Assembly: GCF_002335525.1 (NCBI RefSeq)
Contig: NZ_BDUF01000064.1
Location: forward strand, 29,041 to 93,040
Direction: 5' to 3'
DNA: 64,000 nucleotides
Origin: Effusibacillus lacus
GTDB taxonomy: Bacteria; Bacillota; Bacilli; Tumebacillales; Effusibacillaceae
Position numbers and translations under genes: made by a program. Shown here piece after piece: positions 47,874 to 55,422 of this stretch (positions are counted from its first letter, which is position 1; each line of letters begins with the position of its first letter). The notes beneath the pieces were generated by a model. That model searched no databases, had not been told where the DNA came from, and saw nothing but the letters and a program-made list of their open reading frames with translations.

Positions 47874-47924
47874 TAGGGGATCAAACACCTTACGAATACA
47901 GTCAGGTGATCCAAGAGATTTTCA

Positions 47925-47953
47925 CAAAAAAGCCCGGTTGTTGACTACCGGGC
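47925..47953 (-). terminator. Terminator after the YjcZ-like gene
   Basis: GCCCGGT, a 8-nt loop and ACCGGGC are followed on the minus strand by six T residues. Confidence 0.9.
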
Positions 47954-47954
47954 T

Positions 47955-48092
47955 TTACCAGTATCCTCCCCATCCCCCTCGGTGTGCGGCCACTATGAAA
48001 ATCACGACAAACGCAACCAGGAAAGCGATCGCCCACCAGGACCATCCATAACCAAACCCTGCGCCAGGTGCGCCATATCCAAACGGAAACAT
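47955..48092 (-). CDS. Small glycine/aromatic-rich membrane peptide, YjcZ-like
   Basis: The 45-residue frame begins MFPFGYGAPGAGFGYGWSWW, has one hydrophobic helix (AIAFLVAFVVIFIVAA) and ends HRGGWGGYW. AGGGGGATTGTG precedes the ATG and a strong terminator follows the stop. Gly/Tyr/Trp-rich N termini with a single helix are typical of YjcZ-type sporulation proteins. The family link is by resemblance only. Confidence 0.7.
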   Translation of the reverse strand: MFPFGYGAPGAGFGYGWSWWAIAFLVAFVVIFIVAAHRGGWGGYW

Positions 48093-48296
48093 CACAATCC
48101 CCCTGACCTATATAAACTTCTTCCTTATAGTACGTTAGCCCTGTTTAAGCCGTGTGGACTCCCGCCCTTTTCGGGAAAATTAGGCTTTTGCGTCCCATAC
48201 AGGAAGGAAGAAGGCTCTGTAATGTCGAATCCTGATAGAAAATGTCGCGAAATTTGGCATTTAAATCTTGTAAGAAAAAGTCAAAGGGGAATCAAC

Positions 48297-49769
48297 ATGA
48301 AAAAATGGCCATCGCTGCTTCTTGTTCCTTTGTTGGCTGCCTGCTCGACCACCGTAATTACCAGCGGAAGCTCCAAGATCGAATCGAAAGCGGAATCGAA
48401 GGTGGATCCGACGGCATCACAAGCTGTTGAGTCCCTTGACACCCCCGCTGCCCCTGCTGTTGTTGAGCCCCCCAAGCAAAAACTGGCCCAAAGCTTTGGT
48501 TTCACCTATCCTGACGCCGTGCGAGGCATCTATGTCACCGCCCATTCGGCCGGCGGAGACAGGATGAGCGAACTGCTGGACCTGGTCGACAAGACCGCTT
48601 TGAACGCGATGGTCATTGACATCAAGGACGACTGGGGAGTCATTACGTACAAAATGGATGACCCCGGACTGCAAACCTTTAGCCAATCGATTGTCAAAGA
48701 CCCCAATGCATTGATAGAAACGTTGAAACAGCACAACATTTATCCCATTGCCCGGATCGTGGTATTCAAAGATTCCCTGTACGCCAAGGCACATCCCGAA
48801 CTCTCTTTCGTGAATCCCAACGGAACCGTTTGGACAAACGGACGTGGAGAAGCATTCGTGAACCCCTTTCTGCAGGATGTCTGGAAATACAATGTGGAAA
48901 TCGCCAAGAAAGCAGCCGAATTGGGATTCCAGGACATTCAGTTCGATTATGTCCGCTTCCCGGAAGGCTTTGAAAAAATGGACAGCACCCTGAAATACGG
49001 CATGGGCGAATACAAGGACCGGACTCCGACCAAGTTTACCCAATTGCAAAAGCAGCACCAGGAAGCGCTGGCCGCTTTTGAAGCGAAGAAAGCCGAACTG
49101 AAGAAACAGCAGGAAACCGCCCAGGCGAAGGTAGCCGACCTGAAGGGCAAAGAATCCCTCACTGACGAACAGAAGAAAGAACTTCAGTCTGCGGAAGAAG
49201 CGTTGGCCAAAGCGACAGCCGACCTGCAGAACCACGAGAAGTCCGCACCTCAAGCACCCCAATTTTCCGAAAAAGAACGCCTGGTGCAGCTGCGTGTGGA
49301 TGCGGTAACCGACTTTGTCTCCTATGCAAAGAAAGAATTGGAACCTTATGGTGTCAAGGTGAGCGTGGACATCTTCGGGTACTCGGCCACCCTTCCGGAA
49401 ACACCCGGTATCGGACAAAACTTCTCACGGATCTGTGAAAATGTGGATGTCATATCCTCCATGATCTATCCGTCCCATTGGGGCCCGGGATACTTCCACA
49501 TCCCCAAACCGGATCTGGAACCGTACCGGTTGGTGGACGAATACGCCAAAGCGGAAAGCGAAAAACTCGGCGCTTTGAAAAATAAGGTCATCTCCCGCCC
49601 GTGGATTCAGGACTTTACCGCAAGCTGGCTTGGCGGAGGCAATTACAAGCGCTATGGCAAGGCGGAAGTGGAAGCGCAAATTCAAGCGTTGAAAGCAAAC
49701 GGCATCAACGAATTCCTGCTCTGGAACGCCGGAAACTCCTACACGAACGGAGTCGATTACACCCCATGA
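48297..49769 (+). CDS. Lipoprotein putative glycoside hydrolase (DUF4015 type) with coiled-coil insert
   Basis: The 490-residue protein has a lipobox LLAAC at residues 12-16, a Ser/Glu-rich linker, and a TIM-barrel-like domain from about 68. The barrel shows VRGIYVTAHSAGG, AMVIDIKDDWG, FQDIQFDYVRFPEG and, after the insert, VKVSVDIFGYSATLPETPGI and SSMIYPSHWGPGYF. These are landmarks of the GH-like DUF4015 family. A Lys/Glu/Ala-rich coiled coil of about 70 residues (247-316) interrupts the barrel. ATG 48297 has AAAGGGGAATCAAC upstream. The substrate is unknown. Confidence 0.85.
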   Translation: MKKWPSLLLVPLLAACSTTVITSGSSKIESKAESKVDPTASQAVESLDTPAAPAVVEPPKQKLAQSFGFTYPDAVRGIYVTAHSAGGDRMSELLDLVDKTALNAMVIDIKDDWGVITYKMDDPGLQTFSQSIVKDPNALIETLKQHNIYPIARIVVFKDSLYAKAHPELSFVNPNGTVWTNGRGEAFVNPFLQDVWKYNVEIAKKAAELGFQDIQFDYVRFPEGFEKMDSTLKYGMGEYKDRTPTKFTQLQKQHQEALAAFEAKKAELKKQQETAQAKVADLKGKESLTDEQKKELQSAEEALAKATADLQNHEKSAPQAPQFSEKERLVQLRVDAVTDFVSYAKKELEPYGVKVSVDIFGYSATLPETPGIGQNFSRICENVDVISSMIYPSHWGPGYFHIPKPDLEPYRLVDEYAKAESEKLGALKNKVISRPWIQDFTASWLGGGNYKRYGKAEVEAQIQALKANGINEFLLWNAGNSYTNGVDYTP

Positions 49770-49912
49770 CGAGATTCATCCCGCTGATTCTGACAGGTTC
49801 GCTGCTGCTTGCCGGATGCTCCGGCCAATCGGTCAGTACTGCCCCGGTATCCCAGCCCCATCCGGCTGATGTGGAAATGCAGGCATTGAACGACATTTTG
49901 CAGCGGGAATAA
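49766..49912 (+). CDS. 48-residue lipoprotein coupled to the glycoside hydrolase
   Basis: The ATG overlaps the preceding stop as ATGA. The product reads MTRFIPLILTGSLLLAGCSG, a clear lipoprotein signal with Cys18, followed by only about 30 residues (VSTAPVSQPHPADVEMQALN, DILQRE). Translational coupling and the lipobox argue for a real gene. The function is not recognised; it may assist the hydrolase at the membrane. Confidence 0.75.
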   Translation: MTRFIPLILTGSLLLAGCSGQSVSTAPVSQPHPADVEMQALNDILQRE

Positions 49913-49918
49913 TCCATA

Positions 49919-49972
49919 TAGACAGGACATGCATGGGTGTGTATACTTATACATTATTTATGCATATTCATT
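49919..49972 (+). promoter_or_regulatory. Promoter with ARG boxes before the argA-like gene
   Basis: TAGACA (49919-49924) and TATACT (49942-49947) are 17 bp apart. TGTATACTTATACA at 49940-49953 covers the -10 and matches the ARG box except for one core base. A second AT-rich half-site group (TTATGCATATTCAT) follows at once. Confidence 0.7.
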
Positions 49973-49987
49973 TGGGAAGTGATGGGC

Positions 49988-50446
49988 ATGCAGTTTCGGA
50001 AAGCGGTAATGGCAGATACGGAAGCCATTTATCAACTGATTCAAACCAATGCGGACCAGGGGTTGCTTTTGCCTCGTCCACGCATTTCCATATACGAGAA
50101 CCTTCAATCGATGACCGTGATTGAAGATGACGGGCGGATTGTGGGGGTCGGCGGCCTGCACATTCTCTGGCAGGATCTGTCAGAGATCCGGTCGCTTGCC
50201 ATTGCATCCGACAAAAAAGGCTTGGGGCTTGGCAAGGAACTGGTCACACTCTTGGTGAAGGAGTCGCTGCAGCTTGGAATCCCCCGGATCCTGTCCCTGA
50301 CCTACCAGGTTGATTTTTTCGCCAAATGCGGTTTCCGAATCGTGCAGAAAGAAAACCTCCCGCACAAAGTGTGGAAGGACTGCATGAACTGCACCAAATT
50401 CCCCACTTGCGACGAAACGGCCATGTTGTATGAATATTTGCCATAA
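49988..50446 (+). CDS. argA: ArgA-like N-acetylglutamate synthase (single GNAT domain)
   Basis: The 152-residue GNAT begins MQFRKAVMADTEAIYQLIQT, has the acetyl-CoA loop region DKKGLGLGKELV, and ends with the Cys-rich tail WKDCMNCTKFPTCDETAMLY. That tail is typical of short Clostridia/Bacilli NAGS. It would make N-acetylglutamate, the ArgB substrate. ATG 49988 is preceded by GGAAG at eight bases. The ARG-boxed promoter supports an arginine role. ArgJ in the same window may also make acetylglutamate. Confidence 0.85.
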   Translation: MQFRKAVMADTEAIYQLIQTNADQGLLLPRPRISIYENLQSMTVIEDDGRIVGVGGLHILWQDLSEIRSLAIASDKKGLGLGKELVTLLVKESLQLGIPRILSLTYQVDFFAKCGFRIVQKENLPHKVWKDCMNCTKFPTCDETAMLYEYLP

Positions 50447-50486
50447 CTTTTTGAAGAAAAGATGCCTGCTAATTATTCAACAAGCT

Positions 50487-50669
50487 CTACCTTGTTAAAA
50501 TAAAAAAAATGAGGAATCCTATGATAATGAAAATGATTGTCGGTAAGCATCCCAATTGGCTCAATGGTCTTAAATCACCGACCTCAGCCCGATCAAACGA
50601 GTCTTTTAAATTTGAAAATGGATTTTTTTCATATTCGTGTTTTTTCTTCTTGTCATTCTTATTATTCAC
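50487..50669 (-). CDS. Small DUF6366-like membrane protein
   Basis: The 60-residue protein has a very basic N terminus (KNDKKKKHEYEKNP), the segment NPFSNLKDSFDRAEVGDLR and one C-terminal hydrophobic helix (IIFIIIGFLIFFIL). The N-P-x-x-N-L-x-D-x-F-x-R pattern resembles the DUF6366 family. The start is GTG with AAGGGG eight bases before. It is AT-rich like its neighbours upstream. Confidence 0.6.
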   Translation of the reverse strand: MNNKNDKKKKHEYEKNPFSNLKDSFDRAEVGDLRPLSQLGCLPTIIFIIIGFLIFFILTR

Positions 50670-50790
50670 AGAAATACCCCTTCAGGAATTTTTTAAAGAC
50701 AATTTTGTCATGCATCATAAGCCGGTTCTTACCAAAAGAACCAATTATTAGGAAAATACACTGTAATAAAACGAATACTTTCTTAACTAT

Positions 50791-50818
50791 AGAGAGTACT
50801 GCTTTTGCAGTACTCTCT
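50791..50818. terminator. Perfect hairpin after the secreted-protein pair
   Basis: AGAGAGTACTGC and its exact complement form a 12-bp stem with a TTTT loop. No long T run follows on either strand. Confidence 0.6.
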
Positions 50819-50831
50819 CGTGATTGCTTAT

Positions 50832-51221
50832 TTACTTGGAAGTAGCTCCACGTTTCTGTTCAAATTTTTCTTTAAACTCTTCCCATTTCCCTGCCTTTAC
50901 TAACGCTTCTTTAGCTTTATTAGTTTTCTCGGTTAGCAGTTTTTCATAATACTGTTGGTTTTTCAAAAATTCCTCTAAAGTGACCTCAGCTACAATTGAC
51001 TCATCTATACCGTTTACCAACTTTACAGATTTTTCTTTTGCTAGTGGTGAATTTTCATCTATAGTAATGTATTCAGTAACTGGTGTTTTAGTTTTTGAAT
51101 CAATCAAGAATCCGTCTTTTTTGATATATTTAGAATTTGCATTCACGATATTGAAACCAAATAAAACTCCCAAAGCCAAGCCGAATGAACAAATACTAAT
51201 AGTCAACGTTTTTGATTTCAC
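50832..51221 (-). CDS. Secreted or anchored protein of unknown function, 129 aa
   Basis: The product has an N-terminal hydrophobic segment (TISICSFGLALGVLFGFNIV) that may be a signal or an anchor. An acidic middle and a helical Lys/Glu-rich tail (YYEKLLTEKTNKAKEALVKA) follow. The start is GTG with AAAAGGAGGAGC upstream. The next gene upstream is 21 bp away on the same strand, also secreted and AT-rich. I do not recognise a family. Confidence 0.7.
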   Translation of the reverse strand: MKSKTLTISICSFGLALGVLFGFNIVNANSKYIKKDGFLIDSKTKTPVTEYITIDENSPLAKEKSVKLVNGIDESIVAEVTLEEFLKNQQYYEKLLTEKTNKAKEALVKAGKWEEFKEKFEQKRGATSK

Positions 51222-51242
51222 TGTTAGCTCCTCCTTTTGTCT

Positions 51243-51836
51243 TTATTGGTATATATACATTGAATTACCATTTACAACTGTTACGTCAGAAGTCCATGAC
51301 ATCACGTAATCGACCATGTAACCTGCTAAGCTATGATGGGGTTTATTAGAGCCATAATAAGCAAAGTCAAACGTTAGAGAAGGCACTTTTATTTGATACT
51401 GTAATCCGATGTATCCAGTTGTATTTGCCTTCACAGTACCATTTGCTATTACATCCCTTATATTTGTATGATATGGATCACTTTCAATTTTATAATTTAG
51501 TACACTGTTGTATTGAGAATTTGGATCGGGTTCACGGAACCCTACAAGACTCATCCTAGAACTATCGTAGGAGTTAATTACCCCCATAGATTGATCCTTT
51601 GTATATGGATGTCCCACCCAATATTGAGCCCAAATCTTATTTTGTGAGTCTCCAAATTTATCTACATTAATCGTAGAATATACATTTCCCCTTGCAGCAT
51701 AGTCATAAACATAGATGTTTGTATCAGTATTCAACCAAGGTGTAACAGTGTATTGTGTAGCAAACACTGTTACGGCGCCTATGACCGCAGAAAAAATAAA
51801 CGCTAGAAAACCAGATAAAATCTTTTTGTTTATCAT
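51243..51836 (-). CDS. Secreted protein of unknown function, 197 aa
   Basis: The product has a signal peptide (ILSGFLAFIFSAVIGAVTVF, then ATQ) and a mature part of 170 residues rich in Tyr, Asn, Ser and Trp but without Cys. Motifs such as YVYDYAARGNVYSTINVDKF and TGYIGLQYQIKVPSLTFDFA suggest a beta-rich extracellular domain. GGGAGGTTATCTGA precedes the ATG. It is first in a pair with the 129-residue gene. No family is recognised. Confidence 0.72.
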   Translation of the reverse strand: MINKKILSGFLAFIFSAVIGAVTVFATQYTVTPWLNTDTNIYVYDYAARGNVYSTINVDKFGDSQNKIWAQYWVGHPYTKDQSMGVINSYDSSRMSLVGFREPDPNSQYNSVLNYKIESDPYHTNIRDVIANGTVKANTTGYIGLQYQIKVPSLTFDFAYYGSNKPHHSLAGYMVDYVMSWTSDVTVVNGNSMYIYQ

Positions 51837-52236
51837 TCAGATAACCTCCCAACTTATTTGTAGCCATCTAGTTAAATGCATTATCAAATGTCCAAGTATT
51901 TGAACCTTTTATCTCCCTTCATATCCAATTTGACTTTTAGAGTTTCTCCATACCCCTTCGGTATTAGCTTTCCGGTATTAGCTTTCCATTATTAACTCTC
52001 TACGCTTCACATATTTCCTAACGAAAATTTTGGTTCTCATAGGATCGGTTGTACAACCGTTAAATTAGTTGTTTGCCTAAATCATCCTCCTTTCAGATTC
52101 AATCTGAACCGTTTTTCTTCCTCAATTTCTTCAACGGTTCACTTGATAATGAGCAACCAGCCGTCTTGCTCACCACCATCTTACAACCATTTTCAAATTC
52201 TTACTCTTAATAAACGTTGAGGTTACCAATCAATTT
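51837..52236. other. AT-rich gene-free leader with a 14-bp tandem repeat
   Basis: No gene is seen. GGTATTAGCTTTCC is repeated head to tail at 51960-51973 and 51974-51987. An AAAGGAGGATG near 52085 on the minus strand is followed at once by a stop and is not a gene start. The region probably holds the promoter of the secreted pair. Confidence 0.5.
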
Positions 52237-52674
52237 TTATTGAGGTTCATTCTTTTTAATAATCATTCTAAGCAAAAATCCTGTTTTGTTCTTTTTGCGT
52301 TCGGTTATCAGGATTTGCGGATTTTCCGGGTCGTCCTCAAGTTTCTTGCGCAGTTTCCCGATAAAGGTATACAGGTTCCCCAAGCTGACATCCTGTTGGT
52401 TTTCCCAAACCATCTCCAACAGTTCCTGACCGGAAAGGAGCATGCCCGCATTTTGAAGAAGTACACTTAGAATTTGGAACTCTCTCCTGGTTAACAAGTA
52501 CACCTGACCGTTTCGAACAATGCAGCATTGGGCAATCTCAAAAACAACATTTTCCGCCAAAGTCACTGAATCCCCAAATTTAGAACTCAAATTGCTGTCC
52601 TTTGTTAGTTGAATTTTTTCAAGCACCTCAACTAAAGGTTCTGACAACTCCAGGGTCGCCTGTTGTCGGGCCAT
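52237..52674 (-). CDS. Orphan winged-helix (OmpR/PhoB-type) DNA-binding protein
   Basis: The C-terminal 100 residues form a Trans_reg_C winged helix: VYLLTRREFQILSVLLQNAG, LEMVWENQQDVSLGNLYTFI and GKLRKKLEDDPENPQILITE. The usual receiver domain is missing. The N-terminal 45 residues are unlike a receiver. The start is uncertain: ATG 52674 has no good ribosome site, and the frame is open up to a terminator at 52.83 kb. It may regulate the downstream secreted pair. Confidence 0.65.
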   Translation of the reverse strand: MARQQATLELSEPLVEVLEKIQLTKDSNLSSKFGDSVTLAENVVFEIAQCCIVRNGQVYLLTRREFQILSVLLQNAGMLLSGQELLEMVWENQQDVSLGNLYTFIGKLRKKLEDDPENPQILITERKKNKTGFLLRMIIKKNEPQ

Positions 52675-52814
52675 GATTGCATCGGGTGAAGATTGATCCG
52701 AACTCAGAAGCAACACCGGGATGCACGTAGCAGATTCTAATACTACAATAAATTTTAATTTTTTCAAACGATTTTCATATTTTTTTGCAAAATGGAATAT
52801 TTGAGTGCTTGCAG

Positions 52815-52841
52815 AAAAAAAGGACCTTCTCACGAAGGCCC
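52815..52841 (-). terminator. Terminator after the pyruvate oxidase-like gene
   Basis: GGGCCTTC-GTGA-GAAGGTCC is followed on the minus strand by seven T residues. Confidence 0.9.
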
Positions 52842-52899
52842 AAAAAGGAGAGGGGAGATATGGGTTTCACTACTAACGGATGGCACAAGCTTTTCCGTT

Positions 52900-54573
52900 T
52901 TACACTTTCACCTTTTCATTGTTCGTCGTCAAGGATTTGGTTTCAGGATGCATAACGGCGGCTGTCTTAACGTCAATAAGAACCGGCTTGTTTGATTTTA
53001 ATGCCTGTCGCAGCGTGGTTTCCAGTTTGTCTTTGGTGTCGACCTGGTGGCCTTCCCATCCGCATGCTTCTGCCAACTTGACAAAGTCAGGGTTGGTCAA
53101 TTGCACACCCTCGGGCAGATAGCCACCCGCCTGCATTTTGTCAGCTTCCATCTGAAGGCTTCCATTGTTGAATACGATCAGCGTAATGGGCAATTCATAA
53201 CGCACCGCTGTCAACAGGTCCGCCATGACCATCTCAATGCCGCCATCCCCGACACAGGCTACCACTTGTTTGTGCGGTTCGGCCAGTTTGGCAGCCAGTG
53301 CCGCGGGCCAACCGTACCCCATCGTCCGCCAGTCGCCTGAAAACAGCATTCGTTGATTCTGAGGCCGGAAGTTCCGGTTCATCCAAACGGTCACATCCCC
53401 TGTATCAATGGTGACGATCGCGTCGGGAGCCACACATTGTTCAATCACCCGGCACACAGTGGAAGGATGAATCGGCGTGCCTCCTGTCTGTCCTTCCTCT
53501 TGATTCTGCTTTTCCCACCTGGTTTTGACATCCCTGCATTGTTGAAGCCATTCCTGATTGACCTTGCGTCCCTGAAGGGCTTCCGCCAACAAGGGTACCA
53601 CCGTCTGGGATTCCCCTACGATGCCAAGTTCCACCGGAATATCGCCCCGGCCGATTTCTTGCTGCATATAGTCGATTTGAACGATTCGCGCATCCTTTGG
53701 AACGTATCCTTCCGGCCACCATGTATCTCCGACAAGGAGCACCACGTCCGATTGTTTGAACAGGTCCGCCGCGTAAGGATTCCCTCCTTGCCCAATTCCC
53801 CCCAGCACATGCGGAGAGGTTTCCGGGATCATCCCCTTGGCTCCCAGACTCAGCAGAATGCCGGCACCCAGAGCTTCGGCCAATTTTTCCAAAGACGGAG
53901 CCGCTTCCCTTGCTCCGATCCCCGCAAGGATCATCGGCTTCTGGGCGGCCCAGAGGATGTTCAGGGCATCCTGCAGTTCCGACTTGTCAAACTTGGTGAT
54001 TCCTTTTACAAGTTTTGGCTTGCGTCTGACTTTGGATGAGGCCATCATGTTGAAGACGTCTTTGGGGACAGAGATATGGGTCACAGCCCCCTGGATCAGG
54101 GAGGTATGCATGGCCTTGACCAGAACTTTCACGGTGGCGTCCGGATGGGTCAACAGTGTGCTGAATGCGGCAAAGGGCTTTATCAGTTCCTGCTGGTTTA
54201 TGTACTGTTTGTAGTCGGTGCCGATATTGTTGGTGGGCGCTTGTCCGGTTATGGCCAGTACCGGAGCCTTGTCCAGATGTGCATCGCCAAGTCCGTTCAG
54301 CAGGTTGGTTATGCCTGGACCCATGGTTGCCGTACAAACTCCGAGATTTCCTGTCAGTTTGGCTTCCGCTGAGGCCATCATGGCCGCCACCGACTCGTGC
54401 TTCACCGCGATAAATTGGATCCGATCCTGCTTGGCGATGGCATCCATCAGACCCAAGATTCCATCCCCGACAACCCCGTAAATCCTTCTGACTCCCCATA
54501 TATGCAGCTGCTCCAATATCAATTCGGCCACCGTTTGATTCCGCCACGGTGTCACCAATGAATCTTGCGCCAT
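52900..54573 (-). CDS. Thiamine-diphosphate enzyme, pyruvate oxidase-like (YdaP type)
   Basis: The 557-residue protein has the three-domain ThDP fold: an N-terminal Pyr domain with the catalytic Glu region AVKHESVAAMMASAEAKLTG, a middle FAD/nucleotide domain, and a C-terminal PP domain with the ThDP motif GDGGIEMVMADLLTAV to VFNNGS. Overall pattern is closest to PoxB/YdaP pyruvate oxidases. Acetolactate synthase is the alternative, but no small subunit or ilv gene is near. It has its own terminator. Confidence 0.82.
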   Translation of the reverse strand: MAQDSLVTPWRNQTVAELILEQLHIWGVRRIYGVVGDGILGLMDAIAKQDRIQFIAVKHESVAAMMASAEAKLTGNLGVCTATMGPGITNLLNGLGDAHLDKAPVLAITGQAPTNNIGTDYKQYINQQELIKPFAAFSTLLTHPDATVKVLVKAMHTSLIQGAVTHISVPKDVFNMMASSKVRRKPKLVKGITKFDKSELQDALNILWAAQKPMILAGIGAREAAPSLEKLAEALGAGILLSLGAKGMIPETSPHVLGGIGQGGNPYAADLFKQSDVVLLVGDTWWPEGYVPKDARIVQIDYMQQEIGRGDIPVELGIVGESQTVVPLLAEALQGRKVNQEWLQQCRDVKTRWEKQNQEEGQTGGTPIHPSTVCRVIEQCVAPDAIVTIDTGDVTVWMNRNFRPQNQRMLFSGDWRTMGYGWPAALAAKLAEPHKQVVACVGDGGIEMVMADLLTAVRYELPITLIVFNNGSLQMEADKMQAGGYLPEGVQLTNPDFVKLAEACGWEGHQVDTKDKLETTLRQALKSNKPVLIDVKTAAVMHPETKSLTTNNEKVKV

Positions 54574-54659
54574 TGCTCCCGACTCCTTTGCTTGATCTTT
54601 ACTTACTTAACGTGCGTTGGAGGTCGGAAGTTTATGCCGAGCGAGGGTCTTTCGAACCT

Positions 54660-55067
54660 CTAAAGAAACAAATTCATACCTGGGGCGTCAGCAGGTCTCT
54701 CCTGGAATTCGATTTTTTCATAAAATCCCTTCTTACCAGTAGCGCATGCCAGTTGAATCCATCGTATCCCCTTTGACTTACAGTGGTTGATAAGGTTTAT
54801 CATGATACTCTTGCCTAGACCTTGATTTTGATACTCAGGAAGAACCATCATTTCACAAATAAAACATTGTACAAAGCCATCGGAGATGATACGACCTGAA
54901 GCCACGAGCTTGTCATCTTTATAAACAGTAACGATGTACCAGCTGTTTTTTACCGCTTCGTAAAGAATGTCTTTCGTCCAGGTACCATTCGGATTCCAAC
55001 CCGTTGATTGGAACAATTGAAAATACTCATCTTTATTTGGAATATTCGTGCGGAAAGTAAGGGTCAC
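54660..55067 (-). CDS. GNAT family N-acetyltransferase
   Basis: The 135-residue GNAT has the CoA loop VLPEYQNQGLGKSIMINLIN and the end motif FYEKIEFQERPADAPGM. I chose GTG 55067 because AGGAGG lies seven bases upstream and the domain then starts at TLTFRTNIPN; the frame continues upstream into repeats. The substrate is unknown. Confidence 0.85.
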   Translation of the reverse strand: MTLTFRTNIPNKDEYFQLFQSTGWNPNGTWTKDILYEAVKNSWYIVTVYKDDKLVASGRIISDGFVQCFICEMMVLPEYQNQGLGKSIMINLINHCKSKGIRWIQLACATGKKGFYEKIEFQERPADAPGMNLFL

Positions 55068-55189
55068 AGCAATTACCTCCTCATCCCTGCTTAAATACCA
55101 ACAGTAAATGAATAGTTCCGGACCATATTTTTTATTTCTATTTGGGGTCCTTGTCGGAGCAGAGAGTGGTACATACGTGTCTATCCAAG

Positions 55190-55318
55190 CCATTTGTTAT
55201 ACAACCGTGTGGATGTGGAACACTCTATACTCATCTTCATCCACAATTCTCTATAACAAAGCATGAACAGTACTATACACTTATCTCTCATCCACAATTT
55301 TGAATAACAAATGGATGA
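55190..55318. repeat. Two direct 50-bp repeats and one inverted partial copy
   Basis: Units at about 55218-55265 and 55266-55318 share TATAC, ATCT, CATCCACAATT and ATAACAAA in the same order. A third, inverted copy (CATTTGTTATACAACCGTGT and GGATG) lies at 55191-55215. The region of about 350 bp between the GNAT and argD holds no other gene. Confidence 0.65.
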
Positions 55319-55356
55319 TACCTACTTATCACTCGAGTCCCAGGGCCTACAAGTGC

Positions 55357-55422
55357 AAAAAAGCCGCCAGAGGCGGCGCAGAAAAAAGTGGGCAGGGGTT
55401 CGGGAAAACCCCGACCCTTGCC
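55357..55422 (-). terminator. Tandem terminators after argD
   Basis: GGCAAGGGTCGGG with its near-complement is followed by CACTTTTTT. Then GCCGCC-TCT-GGCGGC is followed by six T residues. Both are in the minus-strand orientation that ends argCJBD. Confidence 0.85.

Noticed and set aside
52675-52833. Longer start for the winged-helix regulator at GTG 52833
   Set aside because: That GTG lies inside the hairpin of the upstream terminator and has no ribosome site.
52860-52955. 31-codon plus-strand frame with a strong GGAGAGGGGAGAT site
   Set aside because: It overlaps the end of the pyruvate oxidase-like gene on the other strand and has no recognisable features; the purine run is the complement of the pyrimidine-rich tail before that gene's terminator.
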